DNA of 64,000 nucleotides from Oceaniglobus trochenteri (GCF_020529025.1 NZ_JACNMM010000011.1:84474-148473); one strand, 5' to 3'. Positions 8,395 to 18,064 are shown, counted from the stretch's first letter. The notes: generated from the sequence alone by a model not told the origin. Numbers and translations: made by a program.

Positions 8395-9984
8395 ATGTCA
8401 TTGAAGCACGTATTGACCACAAGCCTGCTGATGGCTGCGCTTGGGGGCGCTGCATCGGCGCAGTCGCTGGTCTATTGTTCGGAAGGATCGCCCGAGGGCT
8501 TCGATCCGGCGCTCTATACCGCCGGCACGACCTTCGATGCCTCCAGCCACCCGATCTTCGACCATCTGACCGAATTCAAGGTCGGTACCACCGAGGTTCT
8601 GCCCGGTCTGGCCGAAAGCTGGGAGGTCAGCGAAGACGGCAAGACCGTCACCTTCAACCTGCGCAAGGGTGTGAAGTTTCACTCGAACGACCAGTTCACG
8701 CCGACCCGTGACTTCAACGCCGACGACGTGATCTTCACGTTTGACCGCCAGGGCAACCCCGAGAACCCCTACAACAGCGTTTCCGGTGGCACCTTCGAGT
8801 ATTTCGCCAGCATGTCGATGCCCGAACTGGTGGAAAGCATCGAGAAGGTCGACGATTACACCGTCGTCTTCCACCTGACCCGCCCCGAGGCGCCCTTCCT
8901 GGCGAACATGGCGATGGATTTCGCCTCGATCCAGTCCAAGGAATATGCCGACGCGATGATGGAAGCGGGCACGCCCGAGATGCTGAACCAGGCGCCCATC
9001 GGCACCGGTCCCTTCACCTTCCAAGCCTATCAGAAAGACGCCGTCATCCGGTATCTGCGCAATGACGAGTATTTCGGTGACAAGGCCAAGGTCGAAAGCC
9101 TGATCTTTGCCATCACGCCGGATGCCTCAGTGCGTTACCAGAAGGTGCAGGCCGGTGAATGCCATATCATGGCCTATCCGAACCCGGCCGACGTGCAGGC
9201 GATGAAGGACGACGAGAACATCGTGGTGATGGAGCAGGAAGGCCTGAACGTCGGCTACCTGGCCTACAACACGCTGGTGCCGCCCTTCGACAACGCCAAG
9301 GTGCGCAAGGCGCTGAACATGGCGATCGACAAGCAGTCGATCATCGACGTGGTGTTCCAGGGCTCGGGGCAGATTGCCAAGAACCCGATTCCGCCCACCA
9401 TGTGGTCCTACAACGACGCGATCGAGGATGACGCCTACGATCCCGAGGCCGCCAAGGCGATGCTGGCCGAGGAAGGCGTCGAGAACCTGAGCATGAAGAT
9501 CTGGGCGATGCCGGTGCAGCGGCCCTACAACCCCAACGCCCGCCGCATGGCCGAGCTGATGCAGGCCGACATGGCCAAGGTCGGCGTGGATGTCGAGATC
9601 GTGTCCTACGAGTGGGGCGAATACCTCGAACGCTCCAAGGACAAGGACCGCGACGGCGCCGTTCTTCTGGGCTGGACCGGCGACAACGGCGACCCCGACA
9701 ACTTCCTTGCCGTTCTGCTGGGCTGTGACGGTGTAGGCGCCGCCAACCGTGCGCAGTGGTGCAACGAGGAATTCGACGCCAAGCTGCAGGAAGCCAAGGT
9801 TCTGTCGGACCAGGCCGCACGGGCCAAGCTTTATGAAGAGGCGCAGGTCATCTTCAAGGAACAGGCACCCTGGGCCACCATCGCGCATTCGGTGGTCTAC
9901 ATGCCCATGCGCCCCGAGGTCGAAGGCTATGTCGTGCACCCGCTGGGCGGCCATATCTTCAACCAGGTCGGTCTGAAGCAGTAA
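8395..9984 (+). CDS. Dipeptide/oligopeptide-type ABC substrate-binding protein
   Basis: A 529-residue SBP family 5 protein (DppA-like) with a signal peptide ending A-A-S-A-Q at about residue 23. Family features are the LVYCSEGSPEGFDP start of the mature chain, GLAESWEVSEDGKTVTFNLRKGVKFH, and KVRKALNMAIDK near residue 310. GGGAGA precedes the ATG. It is followed in order by a peptidase, two permeases and two ATPases. In this family the ligand may be a di- or tripeptide, but also an opine or a glycoside, so the specificity is open. Confidence 0.9.
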   Translation: MSLKHVLTTSLLMAALGGAASAQSLVYCSEGSPEGFDPALYTAGTTFDASSHPIFDHLTEFKVGTTEVLPGLAESWEVSEDGKTVTFNLRKGVKFHSNDQFTPTRDFNADDVIFTFDRQGNPENPYNSVSGGTFEYFASMSMPELVESIEKVDDYTVVFHLTRPEAPFLANMAMDFASIQSKEYADAMMEAGTPEMLNQAPIGTGPFTFQAYQKDAVIRYLRNDEYFGDKAKVESLIFAITPDASVRYQKVQAGECHIMAYPNPADVQAMKDDENIVVMEQEGLNVGYLAYNTLVPPFDNAKVRKALNMAIDKQSIIDVVFQGSGQIAKNPIPPTMWSYNDAIEDDAYDPEAAKAMLAEEGVENLSMKIWAMPVQRPYNPNARRMAELMQADMAKVGVDVEIVSYEWGEYLERSKDKDRDGAVLLGWTGDNGDPDNFLAVLLGCDGVGAANRAQWCNEEFDAKLQEAKVLSDQAARAKLYEEAQVIFKEQAPWATIAHSVVYMPMRPEVEGYVVHPLGGHIFNQVGLKQ

Positions 9985-9998
9985 CCGCTTGCCGAACG

Positions 9999-10024
9999 GG
10001 GGGCGGCGCCGAGGTGCCGCCCCC
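9999..10024 (+). other. G+C hairpin after the dppA-like gene
   Basis: A 9-bp stem (GGGGGCGGC / GCCGCCCCC) with an 8-base loop starts 15 bases after the stop codon. No T-run follows. It is probably an mRNA-stabilising or attenuating hairpin. Confidence 0.6.
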
Positions 10025-10048
10025 GATTTCACCCAGCCGGATTTTCTG

Positions 10049-11152
10049 ATGCCCCTTGCCGACCGCCTTGCCGCCTATGCCGCCGTCGCATCCGAACTTG
10101 GTGTGGACGCCGTTTCGCTGGTGCCGGGCCCGAATTTCAACCGTGCCGTCCAACACGCCTTTTCAAGCCATGAACGCCCGCTGCTTCTGGTGATCCCCGC
10201 GGATCGCCCGCCGGCGGCGCTGGTGCCCAACCTTGAACTGGGCAGCTGGGCCCAGGTGGGTTTTGACGGCGCGGTCTTCAATTGGCGCGATCAGGATGGC
10301 TACGCGGCCGCCTTTGGCGATCTCATGCGCCACCTGTCCATCACGTCGCTGGCGGTCGAAGGGCAGGTGATGCGCGTCTTCGTGCATCACGCGCTGAAGA
10401 CGGCGCAGCCCGACCTGACGATCCTCGACGCCGAGCGCGAGATTTCCGCGCTGCGGATGATCAAGACGCCTCAGGACATCGCCGCGCTGCAATCGGCCAT
10501 CGACCTGTCGGAACGCGCGCTGAAAGACACGCTGGCCCGCGTGAAGCTGGGCCAGACCGAAGCCGAGATCGAGCGGATGCTGGTCCAGAGGCTGTTCGAA
10601 GAAGGCGCCGACGACCTGGCCTTCGCGCCCATCGTGGCCGCGGGCGATGCCTCGGCGATGCCCCATGCCAAGGCGCGCCCCGACTACAGGGTCAAAGCTG
10701 GCGATACGCTGCTGATCGATTTCGGCGCGCGCAAGAACGGCTTCTGTTCGGACATCACGCGCACGGTTTTCCTGGATCACGTCACCGACGAGGGGCGCGC
10801 TGTCTATGACACGGTACTGCGGGCCAACCTTGCCGGGCTGGCGGTGACGCGGGCAGGGGTGACGGCGCACGAGATCGACGATGCCGCGACATCGGTTCTC
10901 GAGGATTCGCCCTTTGCCGACCGTATCCGCACCAAGACGGGCCACGGCCTGGGCCGCGAGGTGCACGAGGCCCCCTATGTCATGCGCGGCAACCACATGG
11001 TTCTGCCCGCCGGCACGGTCTATACCAACGAACCGGGGCTTTACCGGCTTGGCGGTTTCGGCGTTCGGATCGAAGACGACGTGCTGATCACCGATGACGG
11101 ATACGAGACACTGACCCATTTCCCGAAGGAGCTGACGGTGCTGTCATGCTGA
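10049..11152 (+). CDS. M24-family metallopeptidase (Xaa-Pro aminopeptidase type)
   Basis: A 367-residue cytoplasmic peptidase with an N-terminal creatinase-like domain (1-130) and a pita-bread catalytic domain. The five dinuclear-metal ligands are visible: Asp in LLIDFGA, Asp in CSDITRT, His in GHGLGREVH, Glu in TNEPGLY and Glu in VRIEDD. Set between the peptide-binding protein and its permeases, it probably hydrolyses imported proline-containing peptides or a related amide. The ATG at 10049 has a poor ribosome site, but upstream in-frame codons fall within the hairpin region. Its end overlaps the next gene by 7 bases. Confidence 0.88.
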   Translation: MPLADRLAAYAAVASELGVDAVSLVPGPNFNRAVQHAFSSHERPLLLVIPADRPPAALVPNLELGSWAQVGFDGAVFNWRDQDGYAAAFGDLMRHLSITSLAVEGQVMRVFVHHALKTAQPDLTILDAEREISALRMIKTPQDIAALQSAIDLSERALKDTLARVKLGQTEAEIERMLVQRLFEEGADDLAFAPIVAAGDASAMPHAKARPDYRVKAGDTLLIDFGARKNGFCSDITRTVFLDHVTDEGRAVYDTVLRANLAGLAVTRAGVTAHEIDDAATSVLEDSPFADRIRTKTGHGLGREVHEAPYVMRGNHMVLPAGTVYTNEPGLYRLGGFGVRIEDDVLITDDGYETLTHFPKELTVLSC

Positions 11153-12153
11153 ACTATGTCCTCAGTCGCCTGCTGACCTTCATTCCCACGTTCATCGGCG
11201 TGACGCTGATTTCGTTCAGCTTCATTCGCGCATTGCCGGGCGATCCGATCGTCGTCATGGCGGGCGAACGCGGGCTGACCGACGAACGCTATGCCGAATT
11301 GTCGGCGCAGTTCGGGTTCGACCGCCCGATCTATGTGCAGTTCTGGGAATATCTGACCGGTGTGTTGCAGGGCGACCTGGGCACATCCTTTGTCACCAAG
11401 CGCCCGGTCTGGGACGAATTCTTTGCCCTGTTCCCGGCCACCCTTGAACTGTCGGTCTGTGCGATGATCTTCGCTGTCGTCCTGGGCCTGCCGGCCGGTG
11501 TCATTGCCGCCGTCAACCGGGGCAAGCTGTTTGACCGGGCACTGATGTCCACGGCCCTTGTGGGTTATTCGATGCCGATCTTCTGGTGGGCGCTTCTGCT
11601 GATCATCGTGTTCTCAGGCAACCTTGGCTGGACGCCGGTATCGGGACGGATCAGCCTGATGTATTATTTCCCCGATGCGACCGGTTTCATGCTGATCGAC
11701 AGCCTGGCCTCGGGTCAGAAGGGGGCCTTTGCCTCGGCGGTGCAGCACCTTCTGTTGCCGACCATCGTCCTGGGCACGATCCCGCTGGCGGTGATCGCGC
11801 GCCAGACCCGTTCGGCCATGCTCGAGGTGCTGGGCGAGGATTACATCCGCACCGCCCGCGCCAAGGGCATGTCGCCGGGGCGGATCAACGGGGTGCATGC
11901 CCTGCGCAATGCCATGATCCCGGTCATTACCGTGATCGGTCTCAGCGTCGGCACCCTTCTGGCGGGGGCCATCCTGACCGAGACGATCTTCAGCTGGCCG
12001 GGGATCGGCAAGTGGATGGTCGACAGCATCTTCCGCCGCGATTACCCGGTGGTGCAGGGCGGGCTGTTGCTGATCGCCGTGATGGTGATGGTGGTGAACC
12101 TGACCGTCGACATGCTCTACGGTGTCATCAATCCCAAAATCAGGAAACGCTAG
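11146..12153 (+). CDS. Oligopeptide-type ABC permease, DppB-like
   Basis: A 335-residue membrane protein with six helices and the DppB start M-L-N-Y-V-L-S-R-L-L-T-F-I-P-T. It has the FIRALPGDP loop near residue 25 and the BPD_transp_1 motif YIRTARAKGMSPGRI before ILTETIFSWPGIG. It overlaps the peptidase gene, so expression of peptidase and channel is linked. Confidence 0.92.
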   Translation: MLNYVLSRLLTFIPTFIGVTLISFSFIRALPGDPIVVMAGERGLTDERYAELSAQFGFDRPIYVQFWEYLTGVLQGDLGTSFVTKRPVWDEFFALFPATLELSVCAMIFAVVLGLPAGVIAAVNRGKLFDRALMSTALVGYSMPIFWWALLLIIVFSGNLGWTPVSGRISLMYYFPDATGFMLIDSLASGQKGAFASAVQHLLLPTIVLGTIPLAVIARQTRSAMLEVLGEDYIRTARAKGMSPGRINGVHALRNAMIPVITVIGLSVGTLLAGAILTETIFSWPGIGKWMVDSIFRRDYPVVQGGLLLIAVMVMVVNLTVDMLYGVINPKIRKR

Positions 12154-12154
12154 G

Positions 12155-13066
12155 ATGACCTCAACCGATACGATATCGGCCGAGGCCGAGATGGTTCACG
12201 AACGCCCCGGCCGTTTGCGCGAATTCTGGTTCTATTTCCGCGAAAACCGCGGTGCCGTGATCGGGCTTTGGATCTTCGCGGCCTTCGCATTCCTCGCGAT
12301 CTTCGGCCCGTGGATCGCCCCGCACAGCGCGACCGAGCAGTTCCGCGCCGACACCCTGCTGCCGCCGGTCTGGCAGGAGGGGGGGAGCTGGAAATACCTT
12401 CTTGGAACCGACCCGCTGGGGCGGGACATGCTGTCGCGGCTGATCGTCGGGGCGCGCTTCTCGTTCTTCGTGGGCATCGTCGTGGTTACTGTCGCGGCCA
12501 CGGGGGGCATCCTGATCGGTCTGGTTGCCGGCTTTGCGCCCAAGTGGCTGGACAGCATCATCATGCGGATCATGGACATCATCCTGGCCTTTCCGTCGCT
12601 GTTGCTGGCGCTGGTGCTTGTGGCCGTCCTGGGGCCGTCGCTGACCAATGCGATGATCGCCATCGCCATCGTGCTGCAACCCCATTACGTCCGCCTGACG
12701 CGGGCCAGCGTCCTGTCCGAACGGCAGCGGGATTACGTCACCTCGGCCCGTGTGGCGGGGGCGGGGTATTTTCGGCTGATGTTCGTCACCGTGCTGCCGA
12801 ATTGCCTTGCGCCGATCATCGTGCAGGCAGCCCTTTCGTTCTCGACGGCCATTCTTGACGCCGCCGCGCTGGGGTTCCTGGGGATGGGCGCACAGCCGCC
12901 GACCCCGGAATGGGGCACCATGCTGGCCGAGGCGCGTGAGTTCATCCTGCGCGCCTGGTGGGTCGTGACCTTTCCGGGCCTTGCGATCCTTGTCACCGTT
13001 CTGGCCATCAACCTGATGGGCGACGGCCTGCGCGATGCGCTCGACCCGAAACTGAAACGGAGCTGA
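12155..13066 (+). CDS. Oligopeptide-type ABC permease, DppC-like
   Basis: A 303-residue second permease. The N-terminal cytoplasmic stretch (1-30) is followed by six helices. Typical DppC segments are LLGTDPLGRDMLSRLIVGAR, DYVTSARVAGAGYFRL and LGFLGMGAQPPTPEWG. The ATG at 12155 lies 1 base after the dppB-like stop codon; an earlier in-frame start would read deep into that gene. Confidence 0.92.
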   Translation: MTSTDTISAEAEMVHERPGRLREFWFYFRENRGAVIGLWIFAAFAFLAIFGPWIAPHSATEQFRADTLLPPVWQEGGSWKYLLGTDPLGRDMLSRLIVGARFSFFVGIVVVTVAATGGILIGLVAGFAPKWLDSIIMRIMDIILAFPSLLLALVLVAVLGPSLTNAMIAIAIVLQPHYVRLTRASVLSERQRDYVTSARVAGAGYFRLMFVTVLPNCLAPIIVQAALSFSTAILDAAALGFLGMGAQPPTPEWGTMLAEAREFILRAWWVVTFPGLAILVTVLAINLMGDGLRDALDPKLKRS

Positions 13067-13070
13067 GCCG

Positions 13071-14048
13071 ATGACATTGCTGCGCATCCGAAACCTCAGC
13101 GTCGATTTTGCCACGGCCTCCGGCGCATTCCGGGCCGTGGACGGCGTGGACCAGGACGTGGACACAGGCGAAATCCTGGCCATCGTCGGCGAAAGCGGGT
13201 CGGGGAAATCCGTGTCGATGCTGGCCGTGATGGGGCTTTTGCCCTGGACGGCGACAATCACGGCGGACGAAGTCACCTTTGACGGCCACGACCTGTTGAA
13301 CATCGACAGCCGGGCGCGGCGCCGGATCGTGGGCAACGACCTGGCGATGATCTTCCAGGAGCCGATGTCGTCGCTCAACCCCTGCTTCACTGTCGGCTGG
13401 CAGATCAAGGAGGCCCTGCGCTTTCACCTTGGCCTGAACCGCCGCGACCGTCACGCCCGCGCGGTGGAATTGTTCGAACAGGTCGGTATCCCCGATCCCG
13501 AAAAGCGGTTGTCGGCCTTTCCGCACCAGTTGTCGGGCGGCATGAACCAGCGGGTGATGATCGCCATGGCCATCGCCTGCAAACCCAAGCTCTTGATCGC
13601 GGATGAACCGACGACGGCGCTGGACGTGACGATCCAGGCCCAGATCCTGGATCTGCTGGCCAGCCTGCGCGAGGAAACCGGCATGGGCCTTGTGCTGATC
13701 ACCCACGACATGGGCGTCGTGGCCGAAACCGCCGAGCGGGTCAGCGTGCAATACGCCGGCCAGAAGGTCGAGGAGCAGCCGGTGGGCGATCTGTTCGATG
13801 TGCCGCACCACCCCTATACGGCGGCCCTTCTGGATGCCCTGCCGGAACGGGCGACGGAACGCATGCTGCCCACCATTCCCGGTGTGGTGCCGGGCCAGTT
13901 CGACCGCCCGCAGGGTTGCCTGTTTTCACCGCGCTGCAAATTCGCGGACGACAGGTGCCGATCCACGCCGCCGCCCGCCCTGGGCGCCGAGCTGGGCCAT
14001 GCCCGGTGCTTCTATCCGCTCAACACCGACGAAAGGATTGCATCATGA
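13071..14048 (+). CDS. Oligopeptide-type ABC ATPase, DppD-like
   Basis: A 325-residue ATPase with Walker A GESGSGKS near residue 40, signature LSGGMNQRV near 155, Walker [13 protein letters not shown] and switch motif LITHDMGVV. The C-terminal oligo_HPY segment carries the C-L-F-S-P-R-C-x6-C cysteine pattern that binds an iron-sulfur cluster in some DppD proteins. It overlaps the next ATPase gene by 4 bases. Confidence 0.92.
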   Translation: MTLLRIRNLSVDFATASGAFRAVDGVDQDVDTGEILAIVGESGSGKSVSMLAVMGLLPWTATITADEVTFDGHDLLNIDSRARRRIVGNDLAMIFQEPMSSLNPCFTVGWQIKEALRFHLGLNRRDRHARAVELFEQVGIPDPEKRLSAFPHQLSGGMNQRVMIAMAIACKPKLLIADEPTTALDVTIQAQILDLLASLREETGMGLVLITHDMGVVAETAERVSVQYAGQKVEEQPVGDLFDVPHHPYTAALLDALPERATERMLPTIPGVVPGQFDRPQGCLFSPRCKFADDRCRSTPPPALGAELGHARCFYPLNTDERIAS

Positions 14049-15007
14049 CCGACGCTCCGGTGATGCAGGCCACCGCGTTGCAACGCCACTACGAGGTCAG
14101 CGGCGGCTTCCTGCGCAAGCCCCGTCTGCTCAAGGCCGTGGCGGGGCTGGATTTCCAGGTTTCGCCGGGCAAGACGCTGGCGGTCGTGGGGGAATCGGGC
14201 TGTGGCAAATCCACACTGGCCCGCATGGTCGCCATGATCGAAGAGCCGACCGAGGGCACTCTGACCCTGGACGGCAAGCGTGTGCAGCGCGCGGATTGGG
14301 CCGATTTGCGCCAGTCGGTGCAGATCGTGTTCCAGGACCCCTACGGCTCCCTGAACCCGCGCCAGCGGATCGGGACGATCCTGATGGAACCGCTGGTCAT
14401 CAACACCAGCCTGTCCAAGCCCGAGCGTGAGGCGAACGCGCGCGAGATGCTCAAGCTGGTGGGACTGCGGCCCGAACATTTCGACCGTTATCCCCACATG
14501 TTTTCGGGCGGGCAACGCCAGCGGCTTGCCATCGCCCGGGCGCTGATGCTGGACCCCAAGGTTCTGGTGCTGGATGAACCGGTTTCGGCGCTGGACCTGT
14601 CGATTCAAAGCGCGATCCTGAACCTGCTGCTGGAATTGCAGGACCGGTTGAAACTGGCCTACCTGTTCATCAGCCACGACCTGAGCGTCGTGCGCCACGT
14701 CGCCGACGAGGTGATCGTGATGTACCTGGGGCGCGCGGTGGAAAAGGGCCCGAAAGAGGCGCTTTTCTCGGCTCCGCAACACCCCTACACGGTCGCGCTT
14801 CTGTCGGCCACGCCCCAGGCGAACCCGGCCGGTACCAAGAAACGGATCAAGCTTGAAGGTGAATTGCCCTCGCCCCTGGCGGTGCCCGATGGCTGCGCCT
14901 TCGCGCCCCGCTGCTGGAAGGCGCAGGACCGCTGCCGCCACGAGACACCGGAACTTGGCACGCAACCCCATTCCGCCGCCTGCTTCTTCCCCGAGAATCA
15001 GGGCTGA
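14045..15007 (+). CDS. Oligopeptide-type ABC ATPase, DppF-like
   Basis: A 320-residue partner ATPase with Walker A GESGCGKST near residue 56, signature FSGGQRQR, Walker B LVLDEPVSALD and FISHDLSVV. The C-terminal cysteine pattern C-A-F-A-P-R-C-x6-C is present. The ATG at 14045 forms an ATGA overlap with dppD. It is the last gene of the operon. A hairpin and a separate terminator-like structure follow. Confidence 0.92.
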   Translation: MTDAPVMQATALQRHYEVSGGFLRKPRLLKAVAGLDFQVSPGKTLAVVGESGCGKSTLARMVAMIEEPTEGTLTLDGKRVQRADWADLRQSVQIVFQDPYGSLNPRQRIGTILMEPLVINTSLSKPEREANAREMLKLVGLRPEHFDRYPHMFSGGQRQRLAIARALMLDPKVLVLDEPVSALDLSIQSAILNLLLELQDRLKLAYLFISHDLSVVRHVADEVIVMYLGRAVEKGPKEALFSAPQHPYTVALLSATPQANPAGTKKRIKLEGELPSPLAVPDGCAFAPRCWKAQDRCRHETPELGTQPHSAACFFPENQG

Positions 15008-15303
15008 ACCTTGGAGGGCGCAAGAGCGCCCGACCAGGTCGCCGGTCAGCTTTCATGGGGGGTGCTTCAAGGTCCCCCGGTGGTGACGAGTTTGCAGATA
15101 ATGCGAATTATGTGATATTTTCGGCGCGTCGTCCGTCACCCCTGGACTGCGCGGCTGAATTGCTTTTTCGCCTCTGGTCGCTCATGCGCCTGGTCCTGCA
15201 ATCCTGAATTTGATCCGGGTGCTGCCGATCACATCGTGGGTCGCAGATCCTTCGGGATTCGGATGTCGTCGGGGTTTGCCAGAAACCTGTTCATCGGTCT
15301 TCG

Positions 15304-15330
15304 GCCGGGCCCCGGTGCCCGGCGGTTTTT
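15304..15330 (+). terminator. Rho-independent terminator upstream of the HisD-family gene
   Basis: The stem GCCGGGC / GCCCGGC (7 bp) with a 6-base loop is followed by GGTTTTT. It lies 300 bp after the dpp-type operon and just before the operator of the next gene, so it insulates the dehydrogenase gene from read-through. Confidence 0.65.
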
Positions 15331-15349
15331 GCCATCATTCGGTAGCGTT

Positions 15350-15366
15350 AAGAATACGTTTGCAAA
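15350..15366. promoter_or_regulatory. Operator-like site shared with two other promoters (site 1 of 3)
   Basis: GAATACGTTTGCAA lies at 15352-15365, 63 bases before the GTG start of the HisD-family gene. Its exact reverse complement is at 32984-32997, and a one-mismatch copy (GAATACGATTGCAA) is at 32435-32448. The pattern is a LacI-type imperfect palindrome centred on CpG. Confidence 0.6.
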
Positions 15367-15428
15367 AATCATGATCCACCGTAGACTGAAAGTCAGTTTT
15401 GCATGCCAGGAAGCAGGAAGGAAACATC

Positions 15429-16724
15429 GTGCAAGAGTCTCATCCCCCGGTTCAGGGCGTCACCTGGATGCGTGCGCCCCGGCTTTCGTCGGAAAGCGGA
15501 GCCATGGACATCCAGAACACGGTTTCTGACATATTATCAAAGGTTAAGTCCGATGGTGACGCTGCCGTTTCCGAGTTTTCGGCGCGCTTTGACAAGGCCG
15601 ATCTGACCGCGTTCGAAGTCACGTCGGAAGAACGCCAACAGGCGGTGGATGCCCTTGATCCGCAGACGCGGGCGGATACCGAATTCGCGATTGCAAACGT
15701 AACCAAATTTGCCGAAGCGCAACTTGCAACCATGCTGCCCCTCGAGGTCGAGATCCTTGATGGCGTGCATCTGGGCCACCGGATCATCCCGGTCGAACGG
15801 GTGGGCTGCTATGTTCCGGGCGGGCGCTATCCGCTCTTGTCGGCGCCGATCATGACCATCGTGCCGGCCAAGGTTGCGGGCGTGGACGAGGTGATTGCCT
15901 GCCTGCCCCCCAATGCCCACCAGGCGATGATTGCCGGATGCCACCTCTCGGGTGCCGACCGCATTTTCCGTATCGGGGGCGCCCAGGCGATTGCCGCCAT
16001 GGCCTTTGGCACCCAGACCGTGCCGGCGGTGAACAAGATCGTCGGGCCAGGCAACGCTTTCGTCAACGAGGCCAAGCGCCAGGTGTTCGGCCCTGTCGGG
16101 ATCGACCAGTTGGCCGGGCCGTCCGAGATCTATATCCTGGCCGATGCCACGGGCGACGCCGAGATGATCGCCACCGATCTTCTGGCCCAGGCCGAACATG
16201 ACGTGCGCACGCGTGTCGGCCTGATCACCACCGACGCCGGCCTTGCCGAACGGGTCGAGGCCGAAGTGACCCGGCAGTTGCAAGACCTGTCCACCGCTTC
16301 GACCGCCCAGCAGGCCTGGAACGACTATGGCGAAATCGCCATCTGCGAGGACGAGGCCGCCATGATCGCCTATTCCGATCACATCGCGGCAGAGCACCTG
16401 CAGGTGCATACGGCAGACCCGAAGGCGTTTTCGAAGAAACTGCGCAACTACGGATCGCTTTTCATCGGCGAGATGGCAAGCGTGGTCTATTCCGACAAGT
16501 GCTGCGGCACCAACCACACGCTGCCCACCATGGCGGCGGGGCGCTATACCGGGGGCCTTTGGGTGGGCGCCTATGTCAAGGTTGCCACCCACCAGTGGAT
16601 GGAGCCCGAGGGCGTGCAGCAGGTGGCCCCGTCCGCCGTGCGGCAAAGTGCCAGCGAGGGGCTGGAGGGCCACCGCCGCGCCGCTCAGTTGCGGCTTGAC
16701 CGGCTTCAGGCCAAGGCGGGCTGA
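15429..16724 (+). CDS. Histidinol-dehydrogenase-family oxidoreductase (HpsN-like), copy 1
   Basis: A 431-residue NAD- and Zn-dependent alcohol dehydrogenase of the HisD fold. Zn-ligand positions are kept: Gln and His in LLAQAEH, Asp in SDKCCGTNH and the C-terminal His in EGLEGH. The catalytic Glu-His pair is in AAEHLQV. No his genes are nearby, and [11 protein letters not shown] matches the side branch that includes sulfopropanediol 3-dehydrogenase (HpsN), so a catabolic role is more likely than histidine synthesis. AGGAAGG precedes the GTG at 15429; the ATG codons at 15468 and 15504 are alternatives. It overlaps the convergent amidase by 19 bases. The substrate is not assigned. Confidence 0.82.
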   Translation: MQESHPPVQGVTWMRAPRLSSESGAMDIQNTVSDILSKVKSDGDAAVSEFSARFDKADLTAFEVTSEERQQAVDALDPQTRADTEFAIANVTKFAEAQLATMLPLEVEILDGVHLGHRIIPVERVGCYVPGGRYPLLSAPIMTIVPAKVAGVDEVIACLPPNAHQAMIAGCHLSGADRIFRIGGAQAIAAMAFGTQTVPAVNKIVGPGNAFVNEAKRQVFGPVGIDQLAGPSEIYILADATGDAEMIATDLLAQAEHDVRTRVGLITTDAGLAERVEAEVTRQLQDLSTASTAQQAWNDYGEIAICEDEAAMIAYSDHIAAEHLQVHTADPKAFSKKLRNYGSLFIGEMASVVYSDKCCGTNHTLPTMAAGRYTGGLWVGAYVKVATHQWMEPEGVQQVAPSAVRQSASEGLEGHRRAAQLRLDRLQAKAG

Positions 16725-18064
16725 AGGATCGCGTGGTCGGTTGCCGCCTCGAAGGCGGCACCGATCCGCAACAGCGTGGTTTCGTCCCCCCGGCGCCCGA
16801 CGATCTGCAGGCCAAGCGGCAGGCCGTCGGCAAGACCCATGGGAACCGACAGGGCGGGATGGCCGGTCATGTTGAAGGGGATGGTGCGCATGGCCGTCCA
16901 GACCGGTTTGCCATCATTAAAGGCGCTGAAGGGCGGCGCCGGGGCCATGACCGTCGGCAGGATCAGCGCGGCGTGGCGGCTTAGCAGGGCGTCAAGAGTT
17001 GCCCGCAACGCGGGAACCGCCGCGCGCGCGGCCGAAACCTGCGCCGGGCCGATCTTTTGCCCCATCTGGATGCTGGCGCGGGCCATGGGGCCGATGGCAT
17101 CGGGCGCGCCGCTGACGCGCGGGCCGTGTGCGGCAAAGCCCTCGGCCAGCAGGATATCGCACCCGGCCGCCTCGATCGCGGCATAGGGCGGCAGGTCGGC
17201 AAGGGCGATGCGGGCGCCACACAGGCTCAGCACCGATGCCGCCGCATCGAGCATGGGCAAGAGCGCCGGATGCGCCGCCTCGTCCTCGGCCCAGGCCCGG
17301 CCATAGGCCAGGCTGATCCCCTCGACGGGCCCCGGCATCCACTCGCGCCCGGTCATGGCAAAGAAGGCCAGCGCCGCATCCCCGACCGTGCGGCCGATGG
17401 GGCCGGCATGATCCAGCGAAGGCGAAAGCGGCATGACACCCCCAAGCGGCAAGGCGCCATGGCTGGGCTTCAACCCGACAACGCCGCAATAGGCGGCGGG
17501 GCTGCGGATCGACCCGCCGGTATCCGTTCCCAGTGCGATCCTGACCATGCCAGCGGCCACTGCCGCGGCCGAGCCGGAGGACGAGCCGCCCGTCACATGC
17601 GCGCCGTTCCAGGGGTTTGTCGCAGGCGGTGCAAGGGCGCTGTCATCCGGCCCGACGGTCGCCATTTCATAGGTCGCGACCACGCCCAGCGGGATCGCCC
17701 CGGCATCCAGCATCGCCCTGACCACGGGAGCGGTTTCCTTGGCCACGCGATCTGCCTGCAACCGCGACCCCCAGCGTATGGGCCAGCCTTCAAGGTCGAT
17801 GACATCCTTGATGGCGAAGGGAATGCCGTGCAGCGGGCCACGGTCCTGCCCGCTGGCCAGTTCCGCGTCCGCCCGCCGGGCGGCGCGCAGGGCCTCTTCC
17901 CCCGCGACATGCACGAAGGCCCTGACAGCCGGGTTTCGCGCGGCAATCCGTGCCAGGTGCATCTCGGTCAGGGCCACCGCGCTGAACCGACCTGCCCGCA
18001 GGGCTGCGCCTGCCGCGTGGATAGGCAGGTCGCAAGGGGCGGTACAATCGGTGGCCTGGTTCAA
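16706..18064 (-). CDS. Amidase-signature-family hydrolase
   Basis: A 452-residue amidase (GatA/AtzF-like fold) hydrolysing a C-N amide bond. The Ser-cisSer-Lys triad is visible: Lys in FAIKDVID (about residue 85), cis-Ser in GGSSSGSAAAVAAG and nucleophile Ser in TDTGGSIRSP. The start is a TTG at 18064 that overlaps the upstream stop as TTGA, matching the coupled style of the operon. It is the last gene of the long minus-strand operon and meets the HisD-family gene tail to tail with a 19-base overlap. It is not a gatA candidate, since no gatB or gatC is present. Confidence 0.87.
   Translation of the reverse strand: MNQATDCTAPCDLPIHAAGAALRAGRFSAVALTEMHLARIAARNPAVRAFVHVAGEEALRAARRADAELASGQDRGPLHGIPFAIKDVIDLEGWPIRWGSRLQADRVAKETAPVVRAMLDAGAIPLGVVATYEMATVGPDDSALAPPATNPWNGAHVTGGSSSGSAAAVAAGMVRIALGTDTGGSIRSPAAYCGVVGLKPSHGALPLGGVMPLSPSLDHAGPIGRTVGDAALAFFAMTGREWMPGPVEGISLAYGRAWAEDEAAHPALLPMLDAAASVLSLCGARIALADLPPYAAIEAAGCDILLAEGFAAHGPRVSGAPDAIGPMARASIQMGQKIGPAQVSAARAAVPALRATLDALLSRHAALILPTVMAPAPPFSAFNDGKPVWTAMRTIPFNMTGHPALSVPMGLADGLPLGLQIVGRRGDETTLLRIGAAFEAATDHAILQPALA

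Larger units (their letters stand above)
15008..15428. other. 420-bp intergenic region after the dpp-type operon
   Basis: It contains a 6-bp-stem hairpin right after the dppF-like stop (15016-15031, GGGCGC / GCGCCC), a terminator at 15304-15330 and an operator-like site at 15350-15366. The stretch between (about 15035-15300) has lower coding bias and no credible gene. Confidence 0.5.

Noticed and set aside
15429..16724. hisD of histidine biosynthesis
   Set aside because: No his genes are nearby, a second paralogue exists, and the C-terminal sequence follows the catabolic HpsN-like branch.
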